In this document: positions 25,737 to 35,010 of the stretch, one piece after another
Position numbering within the stretch: position 1 is the stretch's first letter
Layout: each line of letters starts with the position of its first letter
Assembly: GCF_020421205.1 (NCBI RefSeq)
Contig: NZ_JAIZZH010000001.1
Location: forward strand, 1,347,691 to 1,411,690
DNA length: 64,000 nucleotides
Source of the DNA: Hymenobacter pini
Lineage (GTDB): Bacteria > Bacteroidota > Bacteroidia > Cytophagales > Hymenobacteraceae
Direction of reading: 5' to 3'
The notes under the pieces: generated by a model
What the model was told of the DNA's origin: nothing
Seen by the model: the letters and a program-made list of their open reading frames with translations, nothing else
The model's database searches: none
Made by a program: the position numbers and the translations under genes

Positions 25737-26207
25737 TTAGCGGGTGCCTTTCTGCTGGGTAATCCAGTTTTTAGCCGACAGAATTTCGCCGTGCTGTTTC
25801 TGAATTACGTTGCGGGCTTCCACGGGCAGCTCATTGGAGCGCAGAGCCGTTTCGTAGGTTTTCAGTGCGGTAGCGTCGCCGGTTTCGCACTCGCCCAGAA
25901 TAGCCGAGTCGTCCTGGCCGGTTACGGCCGATTTGATGTTGATCCAGCCACGGTGTACGGCGGCGGCGGCATCGGCTACCAAGCCTTCTACCGTGCCCTC
26001 GCTTTCGGGGTTGATGCCATACTGGTTAGCATGCTGGCTCAGTTCCGAAGCAAATTGGGCGCGTTGCTGGCTCAGCTGGCTCAGCTTCGATTTCAGGTCG
26101 GGGCTTGAAACGCCTTCGGCGGCTTCCTGGTAGCCTTTAGCAGCAGTTTTGTTGATTTCTACGAGGTCGTTGTATGCGCGGGCGGTTTCGCCGGTGATAG
26201 TTGCCAT
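25737..26207 (-). CDS. PA2169-family (DUF2383) four-helix-bundle protein
   Basis: A 156-residue helical protein. The pattern fits the DUF2383 ferritin-like bundle: YNDLVEINKTAAKGYQEAAE, then LKSKLSQLSQQRAQFASELS, then DAAAAVHRGWINIKSAV, then LGECETGDATALKTYETAL, the helix 4 motif that carries the conserved Glu and Asp. No signal peptide. It is a stress-associated family of unknown role. Single-gene unit with its own terminator. Confidence 0.88.
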   Translation of the reverse strand: MATITGETARAYNDLVEINKTAAKGYQEAAEGVSSPDLKSKLSQLSQQRAQFASELSQHANQYGINPESEGTVEGLVADAAAAVHRGWINIKSAVTGQDDSAILGECETGDATALKTYETALRSNELPVEARNVIQKQHGEILSAKNWITQQKGTR

Positions 26208-26352
26208 GGTGAAAGAAAATTAGGGTGGTAAAGAGTGAGTTGTTGGTTAGCTCGTTGTGCCAACCGACATGCGGTATACCGTACAGGCTTGGGTTGAGGT
26301 TGCGTACAAAATTTAGCCAACTAATCAATTAGCGGCTGCAGCCGAAACGCAA

Positions 26353-26381
26353 AGACCACCAACGGATAGCGTCGGTGGTCT
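26353..26381 (-). terminator. Hairpin terminator of the AI-2E permease gene
   Basis: AGACCACCAAC ... GTCGGTGGTCT arms (one G-T pair) with a 7-nt loop, 25 bp from the stop of the permease gene. Confidence 0.75.
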
Positions 26382-26405
26382 ATTGAAAATCGTTTGTCGA
26401 ACGGG

Positions 26406-27590
26406 TTACTCCGCCCTATTGAGCAGGCGGTTCCAGAGGCGTTGCAGGCCGCCCGGCTGCTTGTTTTCGGGTTTCACGGAGTCCTCGCCCTCAGCAGTGT
26501 CGCCCAGCAGGAAGCCCCAGGGTTCTGTGGTTTTGTTGGCGTCCAGCACCACTTTCGCCACGGCCATCAGCGGAATGCTCAAAATCATGCCGGGCGTGCC
26601 CCATAGCTCTCCACCCAGAATCAGGGCCAGAATGGCGGCCAGGGGGTTGATGCTTACTTGCGAGCCGGTAATCATGGGCGTAATGAAGTTGCCTTCCAGA
26701 AACTGCACCACCACAAACACCCCGATTACCAGTGCCGCCTGCACCACAGAGCCCGTTTCTACCAGCGTGATGATGGCCGGAATTGTAGCCCCAATCATGA
26801 TGCCGATGTAGGGAATAACGGCCAGCACCGAGGCGAAAATGGCAAAGAAGATGGCAAACTTCACGCCCAGCGCCAGCAACCCAATGCCGTTAAGGATGGA
26901 CACAATGATAATCACCTTTACCAGGCCCGAAATATAGGCCTGCACCACCGTTTGAATGTTATCAACGGTGTGCAGCACGGCCGTGCGCTTGTCTGGTGCC
27001 ACAAACCGGAACATAAACTGCCGCAGGTGGTCCCGGTAGTACAGAAAGCAGAAGATGTAGATGAGCACCTGCGCCAGGTTGCTGAGCACGGCAGTGGTGG
27101 TGTTGAGCGTAGTGCCCAGGTAGCTACCCCCCGATTTTTTCAGGGCCTTGATAGAAGTTTCCTTCAGGTCGTCAATACTCATTGGCTGGTAGCCAAATTT
27201 CAGATGGGCCCATTCCTGAATTTCAGTGAATGACTGCATCATCTTGGTCTGCAGCTTCGGAATCTCATTTTTGAACTGCGCCAGTTGGGACCCGAAACCC
27301 AGGATGATGCCTACAAATACAGCTATGACCAGCAGCAGGCACACAACGATGGCCAGCACCCGGGGCAGGCCGCGCAGCTCCAGCCACCGGCAAATAGGCA
27401 GCAGCAGCAACGTGAATACCGCCGAAAACAGCAGGGGCAGTAGAATATCATCCAGCACCTTGAGCGTGTACACCAGCAGCACCAAGCCCACCATAAAAAA
27501 GGCGTACTGAATGATGGGCGTTTGCCTTACTACCGGGTTGGGCTTGTGCCCCGAAGGTGGCAGATTATGTTGAACGTTCGGGTGTAGCAT
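26406..27590 (-). CDS. AI-2E family transporter (PF01594-type permease)
   Basis: A 394-residue integral membrane protein. Three N-terminal helices (VVRQTPIIQYAFFMVGLVLL, LPLLFSAVFTLLLLPICRWL, VCLLLVIAVFVGIILGF) are followed by a long periplasmic/cytoplasmic helical loop, and then five helices including LEGNFITPMITGSQVSINPL, the family signature. The family includes putative quorum-signal exporters, Na+/H+ antiporters and other permeases; the substrate here is unknown. The C-terminal tail is polar. The terminator lies just downstream. Confidence 0.9.
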   Translation of the reverse strand: MLHPNVQHNLPPSGHKPNPVVRQTPIIQYAFFMVGLVLLVYTLKVLDDILLPLLFSAVFTLLLLPICRWLELRGLPRVLAIVVCLLLVIAVFVGIILGFGSQLAQFKNEIPKLQTKMMQSFTEIQEWAHLKFGYQPMSIDDLKETSIKALKKSGGSYLGTTLNTTTAVLSNLAQVLIYIFCFLYYRDHLRQFMFRFVAPDKRTAVLHTVDNIQTVVQAYISGLVKVIIIVSILNGIGLLALGVKFAIFFAIFASVLAVIPYIGIMIGATIPAIITLVETGSVVQAALVIGVFVVVQFLEGNFITPMITGSQVSINPLAAILALILGGELWGTPGMILSIPLMAVAKVVLDANKTTEPWGFLLGDTAEGEDSVKPENKQPGGLQRLWNRLLNRAE

Positions 27591-27678
27591 TTGCTAATAT
27601 TATTGGTATTGGTTTGGCGGAGGAAGAAGAGGTTGTAGCAAATGGAAGCGAATTATTTTCGCCGTTTTGCCGTTTAAA

Positions 27679-27710
27679 TTGGCGTTGACGCTGGTAAAAT
27701 GCTAACTTTA
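27679..27710 (+). promoter_or_regulatory. Possible Bacteroidota-type promoter of parE
   Basis: TTGG at 27679, a 20-nt spacer, then TAACTTTA at 27703-27710 resemble the TTTG/TAnnTTTG pair of the Bacteroidota primary sigma factor, 74 bp ahead of the parE start. Inferred from sequence alone. Confidence 0.35.
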
Positions 27711-27784
27711 CTAGCGAAAAGCGACGCGGAAAAGGTCAATTTTCTGCGTTATTTTACCTCGAATCTGATTTCTGGTTTTTTCTG

Positions 27785-29698
27785 ATGGCTGAACAGCAAG
27801 TTTCTTCCGCTTCCCACGCATATACCGAAGACAGCATCCGCTCCCTCGATTGGCGGGAGCACATCCGGCTGCGCCCCGGTATGTACATTGGCAAGCTCGG
27901 CGACGGTAGCAGCTACGATGATGGCATTTACGTGCTGGTGAAGGAGGTGATTGACAACTCCATCGACGAGCACGTGATGGGCTTCGGTCGTACCATCGAC
28001 ATTAAAATCTCCGATAGCCGGGTGCAGGTGCGTGACTATGGTCGGGGCATTCCGCTGGGCAAAGTAGTGGAGGTAGTCAGCAAGATTAACACGGGCGGCA
28101 AGTACGACAGTAAGGTCTTCCAGAAGTCTGTTGGCTTGAACGGCGTAGGTACCAAAGCGGTTAACGCCCTCAGCAATTATTTTCTGGTCCAGAGCGTGCG
28201 CGACGGCCAAATGAAGGCCGCCGAGTTTGCCCAGGGCCAGCTCACCAACGACCCCCAACCCCAGCCCACCAGCCAGCGCAATGGTACGCTGATGGTGTTC
28301 CAGCCCGACGACAGCATCTTCCGTAACTACCGCTTCATCCCAGAGTTCCTGGAAAGCCAGATCTGGAACTACTGCTACCTGAACGCGGGCCTCACTATCA
28401 ACTTCAACGGCCAGCGTTACCACTCCGAGAACGGCCTCAAGGACCTGCTGGCCCGCAAAGCCGACCCCGAGGCCATGCGCTATGATATTATCCACCTGAA
28501 AGGGGAGGATATTGAGCTGGCTCTCACCCACGGCAACGACTACGGCGAGGAGTATTACTCGTTCGTAAACGGGCAGTACACCACCCAAGGTGGTACTCAC
28601 TTGGCTGCCTTCCGCGAGGCCGTGGTAAAAACCGTGCGCGAGTTCTACAAAAAAGAATACGACGCGGCCGACATCCGGGGCTCCATTGTGGCCGCCATTT
28701 CGGTGCGGGTACAGGAGCCGGTGTTTGAGTCTCAGACTAAAACCAAGCTGGGTTCCCTCAACATGGGTCCCGATGGGCCTACTGTGCGGGGTTTCATCCT
28801 CGACTACGTCAAGGAGCACCTCGACAACTACCTCCACAAGAACCCCGCTGCAGCTGAAGCCCTGAAAAAGCGTATCGAGCAAAGTGAGCGGGAGCGGAAG
28901 GATATGGCTGGGGTGAAGAAGCTGGCCAACCAGCGCGCCAAGAAAGCCAACCTGCATAACCGTAAACTGCGCGACTGTCGCCTGCACCTGGGCGAAACCA
29001 AGGACGAGGAAAAGGCGCTGCTCACCACCTTGTTTATCACCGAGGGTGACTCCGCCTCAGGCTCCATCACCAAGAGCCGCAGCGTAGAAACCGAGGCCGT
29101 TTTCAGCCTGCGTGGGAAACCACTCAACTGCTTCGGACTCAAGAAGAAGATTGTGTACGAGAACGAGGAGCTGAACCTCCTGCAGCACGCCCTCAACATT
29201 GAGGAAGGCATTGAAGGCCTGCGCTACAACCGCGTGGTAATTGCCACCGACGCCGACGTGGACGGCATGCACATCCGGCTGCTGCTGCTCACGTTCTTCC
29301 TGCAGTTCTTCCCTGATCTGGTGCGCAACGGCCACGTGTTCATTCTGGAAACGCCGTTGTTCCGGGTGCGCAACAAGAAAACCACCATTTACTGCTACAA
29401 CGAGCAGGAAAAACAGGCTGCCATGCGCCAGCTGGGCCGCAACCCCGAGGTTACGCGCTTTAAAGGCCTGGGCGAAATCAGCCCCGATGAGTTTGGTAAG
29501 TTCATTGGCGACAACATCAAGCTGGAGCCCGTGATTCTGCAGTCGGACCGCTCCATTCAGCAGGTGCTTACCTACTACATGGGCAAAAACACCCCGGCCC
29601 GTCAGGAATTCATCATCGAAAACCTGCGCCAGGAGAAGGATTTGGTAACTTCCGACGTATTGCCCGTTGCGGAAGTAGTTGAAGCGGAAGTAGCCTAA
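27785..29698 (+). CDS. parE: DNA topoisomerase IV subunit B
   Basis: A 637-residue type II topoisomerase ATPase subunit that decatenates chromosomes with ParC. The GHKL domain carries [17 protein letters not shown] and [13 protein letters not shown]; the TOPRIM domain carries [10 protein letters not shown] and [14 protein letters not shown]. The length and the short linker match the Bacteroidota ParE/GyrB-like subunit of topoisomerase IV. The start is the ATG after TCTG at 27785. parC follows 76 bp downstream, so the two are likely cotranscribed. Confidence 0.95.
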   Translation: MAEQQVSSASHAYTEDSIRSLDWREHIRLRPGMYIGKLGDGSSYDDGIYVLVKEVIDNSIDEHVMGFGRTIDIKISDSRVQVRDYGRGIPLGKVVEVVSKINTGGKYDSKVFQKSVGLNGVGTKAVNALSNYFLVQSVRDGQMKAAEFAQGQLTNDPQPQPTSQRNGTLMVFQPDDSIFRNYRFIPEFLESQIWNYCYLNAGLTINFNGQRYHSENGLKDLLARKADPEAMRYDIIHLKGEDIELALTHGNDYGEEYYSFVNGQYTTQGGTHLAAFREAVVKTVREFYKKEYDAADIRGSIVAAISVRVQEPVFESQTKTKLGSLNMGPDGPTVRGFILDYVKEHLDNYLHKNPAAAEALKKRIEQSERERKDMAGVKKLANQRAKKANLHNRKLRDCRLHLGETKDEEKALLTTLFITEGDSASGSITKSRSVETEAVFSLRGKPLNCFGLKKKIVYENEELNLLQHALNIEEGIEGLRYNRVVIATDADVDGMHIRLLLLTFFLQFFPDLVRNGHVFILETPLFRVRNKKTTIYCYNEQEKQAAMRQLGRNPEVTRFKGLGEISPDEFGKFIGDNIKLEPVILQSDRSIQQVLTYYMGKNTPARQEFIIENLRQEKDLVTSDVLPVAEVVEAEVA

Positions 29699-29774
29699 TG
29701 CATGAGTTCCCTCGGCCGGCCACGGTCGGGGAGAGGTACAAGAACAATAACTGTGGCAAGGGCCACACCCTACT

Positions 29775-32708
29775 GTGTCAGAAGAAACGAACCCCCAGGA
29801 CCCGAACTTTGAAGAGCAGCCCAACCTGTTTGGGGCCGGCGACTCCTTCGAATTCGGGGCTGCCCCAGACCCGGCCGATGAAGCTGCCACCCAACTCAGC
29901 GTAAATGAGAATGGGGAGCTATTGCTGGAAATGGCGGCTATAGAATCAACCACCGCCGAGCTGGCTGCCGAGGAGGAACCCGCGCCCGAGGAAGAGCCCA
30001 AGTTTGCGCCCGGCGAGATGATTCACGACGTGGCTACCGTGAACGGCATGTATCAGAACTGGTTTCTGGACTACGCCAGCTACGTGATTCTGGAGCGGGC
30101 CGTGCCCGCTATTGAGGATGGCCTCAAGCCCGTGCAGCGGCGCATTCTGCACGCCATGAAGGAAATGGACGACGGCCGCTTCAACAAAGTGGCCAACGTT
30201 ATCGGGCAAACCATGCAGTACCACCCCCACGGCGACGCTAGCATCGGCGATGCCATGGTGAACCTGGGCCAGAAGGATTTGCTGATTGAAACCCAGGGTA
30301 ACTGGGGCGACATCCGCACCGGCGACGGGGCGGCCGCGCCGCGCTACATCGAGGCCCGCCTCAGCAAGTTTGCTCTCGACGTGGTGTTCAACCCCGACGT
30401 GACGGAGTGGCAGATGAGCTACGACGGCCGCAAGCGGGAGCCCACCACGCTGCCCGTGAAATTCCCGCTGCTGCTGGCGCAGGGCGTGGAGGGCATTGCC
30501 GTGGGCCTGAGCACTAAGATTATGCCCCACAACTTCCGGGAGCTGTGCAAGGCCAGCATCGACGTGCTACGGGGCCGCGACATTCAGCTGTTCCCGGATT
30601 TCCCCACCGGTGGCCTCTGCGACGTCACCAACTACAACGGCGGCCTGCGTGGCAGCAAAATTCGCCTGCGCGCCACCATTGAGAAGGTGGATAAAACCCT
30701 GCTCGCCATCCGCGACATTCCGTACGGCACCACCACCACGGCGCTGATGGAAAGCATCGTGAAGGCCTCGGAAGCCAATAAAATCAAGATCAAAAAGGTG
30801 GTGGACAACACCGCCGCCGAGGTGGAAATTCAGGTGCACCTGCCGGCCGGGGTCAGCCCCGACCTGACGATGGACGCCCTCTACGCCTTCACCGACTGCG
30901 AAATCAGCATCTCGCCCAACACCTGCGTGATTATTGAGGAGAAGCCGCGGTTTGTGGGGGTGGAGGACATGCTGCGCCTGAGCACCCAGAAAACCGTGCG
31001 CCTGCTGGAGCGGGAGCTGGAAATCCGCCAGGACGAGCTGCAGGAAAAGTGGCACTCGGCTTCGCTGGAGAAGATTTTCATCGAGAACCGCATCTACCGC
31101 AAAATTGAGGAGTGCGAAACTTGGGAGGATATACTGCAGACTATTGACGCCGGCTTGCGCAAGTTTGTGCGCGTGGACGGGGAGAAGCCCAAGGCCAACG
31201 ACCAGCGCATTGTGCTGCGCCGCGCCATTACCGAGGACGACCTGACCCGCCTGACAGAAATCCGCATCAAGCGCATTTCGAAGTATGACGGCTTTAAGGC
31301 TGAGGAGTACATCCAGCGCCTGGAAACCGAGCTGGCTGAAGTGGCCGACCACCTGGCCAACCTCACGCGCTACGCCATCAACTACTTTGAGGGGCTGCTG
31401 AAGAAGTACGGCGCCGGCCGGGAGCGGAAAACCCAGTTGCGCACCTTCGACGTGGTAACGGCCCAGAAAGTGGCTATTGCCAACCAGAAGCTGTACGTGA
31501 ACCGCCAGGACGGTTTTGTGGGCTACGGCCTCAAAAAGGACGAAAAAGCAGAGTTTGTGGTGGACTGCTCCGACCTGGACGACATCATCAGTATCCGGCG
31601 CGACGGCACGTTCATGGTGAGCAAGATTGCCGAGAAAACCTTCGTGGGCAAGGACATCCTGCACGTGGGCGTGTACAACAAGAACGACGACCGGCTGGTG
31701 TACAATATGATTTACCAGGATGGGGCGTCGGGCATCAGCTTCGCCAAGCGCTTCCTGGTAACGGGCATCACCCGCGACAAAACCTACGACCTCACCAAGG
31801 GCACCAAGGGTACCAAAACGCTGTACCTCACGGCCAACCCCAACTCCGAGTCGGAGGTAGTGAGCGTGCAGCTCTCGGATAAGGCAGCGGCCCGCGTGAA
31901 GCAGTTTGATTTCGATTTTGCCGAGCTGGCCATCAAGGGTAAGGGCTCAATGGGCAACATCGTAACCAAGCAGCCCATCAAGAAAATCGTGCAGAAAAGC
32001 CTGGGCGACTCCACCCTGGGCGGGCGCGAAACCTTCTTCGACAGCGTAGTGGGCCGCCTCAACCACGCCGGCCACGGCCGCTACCTCGGTGCTTTCGATA
32101 CCGATGACACGCTTCTGCGCGTGTTCAAGGATGGCAGCTACGACCTGCAGTCACCGGACCTAGCCCTGCACTTTGATATGGCCAACATGGTGCTGCTGCG
32201 CAAGCTGGAATCCGACACCGTGCTGACGGCCGTGTACCAGGAAGGCGAGTCGAAAACCTACTTCGTGAAGCGGTTCAAAATTGAAACCAGCACCCTCGAC
32301 AAGCGCTTCGTATTCATTTCTGAAACCAAGGGCTCAAAGCTGATTGCCGTGACGGCCAACCCCGAGCCGGAGGTGGAAGTGAAGCTGCAGCGCGACAAAA
32401 AGGCCGACAAAGAAACCGAAAAGCTGCTTCTGCACGAGTTTATCGACGTGAAAGGCTGGAAGGCCCAGGGCAACAAGCTCAACTACTTCAAGGTGCACGC
32501 CGTCACGCTGCTCACCGACGAAGGTCCCGAGCCCGAGCGCAAAGCGGCCAAAAAGAAAGCTGGCCCGGCCACCATTCCGCGCCCGGCCGCTGCGCCGGCG
32601 GCCGCGCCGCTAGCCGAGCTGACCGGCCCGGTAGATATTTCGGACGCTGACATTGCCCAGGCTCAGGCCGTGCTGAAAACACCCAAGTCGCAGCTTAAGC
32701 TGTTCTAG
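29775..32708 (+). CDS. parC: DNA topoisomerase IV subunit A
   Basis: A 977-residue breakage-reunion subunit, using a GTG start (MSEETNPQ). The first 80 residues are acidic and low-complexity. Then comes the catalytic core: LKPVQRRILHAM (117-128), QYHPHGDASIGDAM (149-162) and the catalytic Tyr191 in APRYIEARLS. A coiled segment (about 450-560) precedes the C-terminal beta-propeller-like domain. An Ala/Pro/Lys-rich tail (about 910-950) ends the protein, extra to the usual ParC length. A strong terminator follows. Confidence 0.94.
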   Translation: MSEETNPQDPNFEEQPNLFGAGDSFEFGAAPDPADEAATQLSVNENGELLLEMAAIESTTAELAAEEEPAPEEEPKFAPGEMIHDVATVNGMYQNWFLDYASYVILERAVPAIEDGLKPVQRRILHAMKEMDDGRFNKVANVIGQTMQYHPHGDASIGDAMVNLGQKDLLIETQGNWGDIRTGDGAAAPRYIEARLSKFALDVVFNPDVTEWQMSYDGRKREPTTLPVKFPLLLAQGVEGIAVGLSTKIMPHNFRELCKASIDVLRGRDIQLFPDFPTGGLCDVTNYNGGLRGSKIRLRATIEKVDKTLLAIRDIPYGTTTTALMESIVKASEANKIKIKKVVDNTAAEVEIQVHLPAGVSPDLTMDALYAFTDCEISISPNTCVIIEEKPRFVGVEDMLRLSTQKTVRLLERELEIRQDELQEKWHSASLEKIFIENRIYRKIEECETWEDILQTIDAGLRKFVRVDGEKPKANDQRIVLRRAITEDDLTRLTEIRIKRISKYDGFKAEEYIQRLETELAEVADHLANLTRYAINYFEGLLKKYGAGRERKTQLRTFDVVTAQKVAIANQKLYVNRQDGFVGYGLKKDEKAEFVVDCSDLDDIISIRRDGTFMVSKIAEKTFVGKDILHVGVYNKNDDRLVYNMIYQDGASGISFAKRFLVTGITRDKTYDLTKGTKGTKTLYLTANPNSESEVVSVQLSDKAAARVKQFDFDFAELAIKGKGSMGNIVTKQPIKKIVQKSLGDSTLGGRETFFDSVVGRLNHAGHGRYLGAFDTDDTLLRVFKDGSYDLQSPDLALHFDMANMVLLRKLESDTVLTAVYQEGESKTYFVKRFKIETSTLDKRFVFISETKGSKLIAVTANPEPEVEVKLQRDKKADKETEKLLLHEFIDVKGWKAQGNKLNYFKVHAVTLLTDEGPEPERKAAKKKAGPATIPRPAAAPAAAPLAELTGPVDISDADIAQAQAVLKTPKSQLKLF

Positions 32709-32736
32709 GTCCCTGAATTTCGGGTGAACCCGAATA

Positions 32737-32771
32737 AAAATGGCCGCTCATCTAGTCTGAGCGGCCATTTT
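32737..32771 (+). terminator. Rho-independent terminator after parC
   Basis: AAAATGGCCGCTCA and its exact complement around a 7-nt loop, ending in TTTT. Confidence 0.9.
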
Positions 32772-32854
32772 GTTTCTGAATGCACAACTTTACGGCCGTT
32801 ATCCGCTGTTGCTTTTGAACAGCCAGTTGTAGCCCTCATTTTCTCACCGCCTTT

Positions 32855-33712
32855 ATGCCGCCACTGGGTCGCGCCTTGATTTGCTGGATACTGTTGGGGT
32901 GGGGGGCAATACCACTGAGCGAGGCGCAGTCGGCTTCGCAGACAGCTTCGGTAGCGGCCGCCTCACCCGACCCTACGATTGACCGGCTACTCACCGAGGC
33001 GGTTCGGCTGCAGAGCGAATACCACGAATCGGAGGCCTTGGCTGTGTATGAGCAGGTACTAAGCAAAGCTCCGGCTACGTACGAAGCGTTGTGGCAGGCA
33101 TCCGTGCTCAGCATCCGCATTGGCAGCCGCTACACCGATGAAACCCGGAAGTCAGCGTATTTCTCCGCGGCCCGCCTGTATGCCAACCGCGCCCTAGTGG
33201 TGCGGCCCAACGGGGCCGAGGGGCATTATGCTGAGGCTCTGTGCCTGGCTACGCAGGCCCCGTTGCTCACGGCCCGGGGCCGGTTGCTGGCCTACCGCGA
33301 AATGCGGGAACACGTGTTCCGGGCCACGGAGCTGCGCCCCCAGTGGTCGGATGCCTGGCAACTGCTGGGCCGCTGGCACTACCGCGTCGACCACTACAAC
33401 ATTCTGGAGCGGATTTTCAGCCGTGTTTTTCTGGGCGGCATGCCTACCGGGGCCAGCACGTTTATGGCTATTGATGCCCTGCGCAAAGCCCACGAGCTGG
33501 ACCCCCACCGCATCCAGTACGCTTATGACCTCGCACGCGTGTACCTGAACCGGGGGCAGCAAACCCGGGCCACGGCCGTGCTCCAGGAAGCCGTGACGCT
33601 GACGCCCGTAACGGTGGATGAGCTGGAAACCAGCCGCCGTTGCCGCCGCATGTTGGAGCTACTGAACCGGAAACTACGCCGGCAGGTGCATCGTCACCTC
33701 AAAAAGCTCTGA
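32855..33712 (+). CDS. Secreted TPR-like protein, RMD1-like
   Basis: A 285-residue protein with an N-terminal signal (GRALICWILLGWGAIPLSEAQ). The mature part is helical with tetratricopeptide-like repeats: LLTEAVRLQSEYHESEALAVY, then repeated PxxxxALWxAS and NRALVVRPNGAEGHYAEAL modules, and DALRKAHELDPHRIQYAYDL. The order, with a helical bundle after an RxxxAxxxELxP pattern, resembles regulator-of-microtubule-dynamics (RMD1) proteins found in Bacteroidota. Function unknown. It starts 146 bp after parC and is followed by another TPR gene. Confidence 0.8.
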   Translation: MPPLGRALICWILLGWGAIPLSEAQSASQTASVAAASPDPTIDRLLTEAVRLQSEYHESEALAVYEQVLSKAPATYEALWQASVLSIRIGSRYTDETRKSAYFSAARLYANRALVVRPNGAEGHYAEALCLATQAPLLTARGRLLAYREMREHVFRATELRPQWSDAWQLLGRWHYRVDHYNILERIFSRVFLGGMPTGASTFMAIDALRKAHELDPHRIQYAYDLARVYLNRGQQTRATAVLQEAVTLTPVTVDELETSRRCRRMLELLNRKLRRQVHRHLKKL

Positions 33713-33754
33713 GCCCTAATTCCCCCGAAAGAGGGCGTATCTTTGTGCCGGTCT

Positions 33755-34894
33755 ATGTTATTGCCGTCTCCCGCTGTGCCTGCCGTGCGTTTGTTTTGGT
33801 TTCCTCTTCTGCTGACTGCCGGTATGCTGGCCGGGTGCTCGGACACGCCCGAGGAGCTACCGGAAAAGATGGTGAACCTGAAAACGGTGCAGAGTGGTCC
33901 GCGTATCCAAGCGGAGGAGCTGGATGGGGCCATTCAGCGCCAGCCCCGCAACGCCTCTCTGTACGCCCGGCGAGCGGCTTTTCGGCTGGATGCCGGGCAG
34001 GTTGATGCGGCCTTGCAGGACATCAATCAAGCCCTGGAGCTGGATGACGCGCCGGGCAATTTCTATTTCACCAAAGCCCGGGCGTTGCGGGCTCAGGGAC
34101 GCATCAAATCGGCCTTGGCCGCCACCGACGAAGCTGCCCGCCGCGGATTTGCCTCGCCTGATCTAAACTTGCTGGTAGGAGAGATGCACTTGGCCACCCG
34201 GCGCTACCAGGATGCGCTGGACCAGCTGGACCGGGCTCTGCAGCAGGAGCCTGATCTGGCGGCGGCCCTGTTTTACAAGGGAGTAGCGTATGTGGGCTTG
34301 CAGGATACCGTGCAGGCCCTGGATTACCTGCGGGCCAGTCTCGCCCGTGACCCTCGTCAGCCCGAAACCTTGCACCAGCTGGCCTTCTTGCTCAACGCCT
34401 TCCGGCAGCCGGCCCAGGCCGCCCAGTACGCGGCTCGTGGCCTGAAAGTGGCCCCCACCTACGGCCCGCTGTGGTACGATTACGGCCGCCAGTTTGAGCT
34501 CCAGAACCTGCCCGACAGCGCCACCCGCATCTACGCCCGCACCGTGCAGCTGGACACCACCTTCTACCGCGCCGATTACCGCCTGGGGCTGGCCGCCTAC
34601 AAGTCCCGGCAGTACGCGCAGGCCATCCCGCACCTGCAACGCGCGTTGCGCCGCGCCCCCCGCCTCGAAAACGCCCGCCAGATGCTGGCCGAGAGCCTGG
34701 AAAGCCTGGCCCGCTGGGCCGAAGCCACCGACCAATACCGCCAGTTGGTGGCCGAAAACCCCGGCAACCGGCACTGGACCTACAAAGTGTGGAAGGTAGG
34801 CAATCGGGCCCGGGGCCTTATCGTGAACGAAACCCCGCGCCCGGCCCCCGTCGAAGCCATTGAGCCTATTCAGGCCCAGCAGCCAGGGTTATAG
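33755..34894 (+). CDS. Tetratricopeptide-repeat lipoprotein
   Basis: A 379-residue protein with a lipoprotein signal (LFWFPLLLTAGMLAGC). The mature protein is a chain of about eight TPR-like repeats, such as ASLYARRAAFRLDAGQVDAA, DLAAALFYKGVAYVGLQD, and AYKSRQYAQAIPHLQRALRR. TPR proteins bind other proteins; the partner is unknown. The ATG at 33755 was chosen over an upstream TTG (33743). A hairpin repeat lies 8 bp after the stop, before thrS. Confidence 0.85.
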   Translation: MLLPSPAVPAVRLFWFPLLLTAGMLAGCSDTPEELPEKMVNLKTVQSGPRIQAEELDGAIQRQPRNASLYARRAAFRLDAGQVDAALQDINQALELDDAPGNFYFTKARALRAQGRIKSALAATDEAARRGFASPDLNLLVGEMHLATRRYQDALDQLDRALQQEPDLAAALFYKGVAYVGLQDTVQALDYLRASLARDPRQPETLHQLAFLLNAFRQPAQAAQYAARGLKVAPTYGPLWYDYGRQFELQNLPDSATRIYARTVQLDTTFYRADYRLGLAAYKSRQYAQAIPHLQRALRRAPRLENARQMLAESLESLARWAEATDQYRQLVAENPGNRHWTYKVWKVGNRARGLIVNETPRPAPVEAIEPIQAQQPGL

Positions 34895-34901
34895 ATAGGA
34901 A

Positions 34902-34949
34902 TTGTTCGTTGTTCAATTCTCCTTCCGACTAGAATCGAACAACGAACAA
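34902..34949. repeat. Inverted repeat in the thrS leader
   Basis: Arms 34902-34920 and 34931-34949 (19 bp, one mismatch) built from GAACAACGAACAA around a 10-nt loop. A partial third copy (AACGAACAACT) follows at 34955-34965. No T run, so it may be an intergenic repeat or a leader structure rather than a terminator. Confidence 0.6.
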
Positions 34950-35010
34950 CTAAAAACGAACAACTAACTTGCGGCTTCACGGCTGTTTGTATAGCCACAA
35001 ACCCCATTTT

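Noticed and set aside
27749..28987. 412-codon minus-strand open frame inside parE
   Set aside because: It lies fully antisense to the ParE gene, whose motifs are certain. GC-rich genes often give long antisense frames.
30567..31664. 365-codon minus-strand open frame inside parC
   Set aside because: Antisense shadow of parC; no protein-like features.
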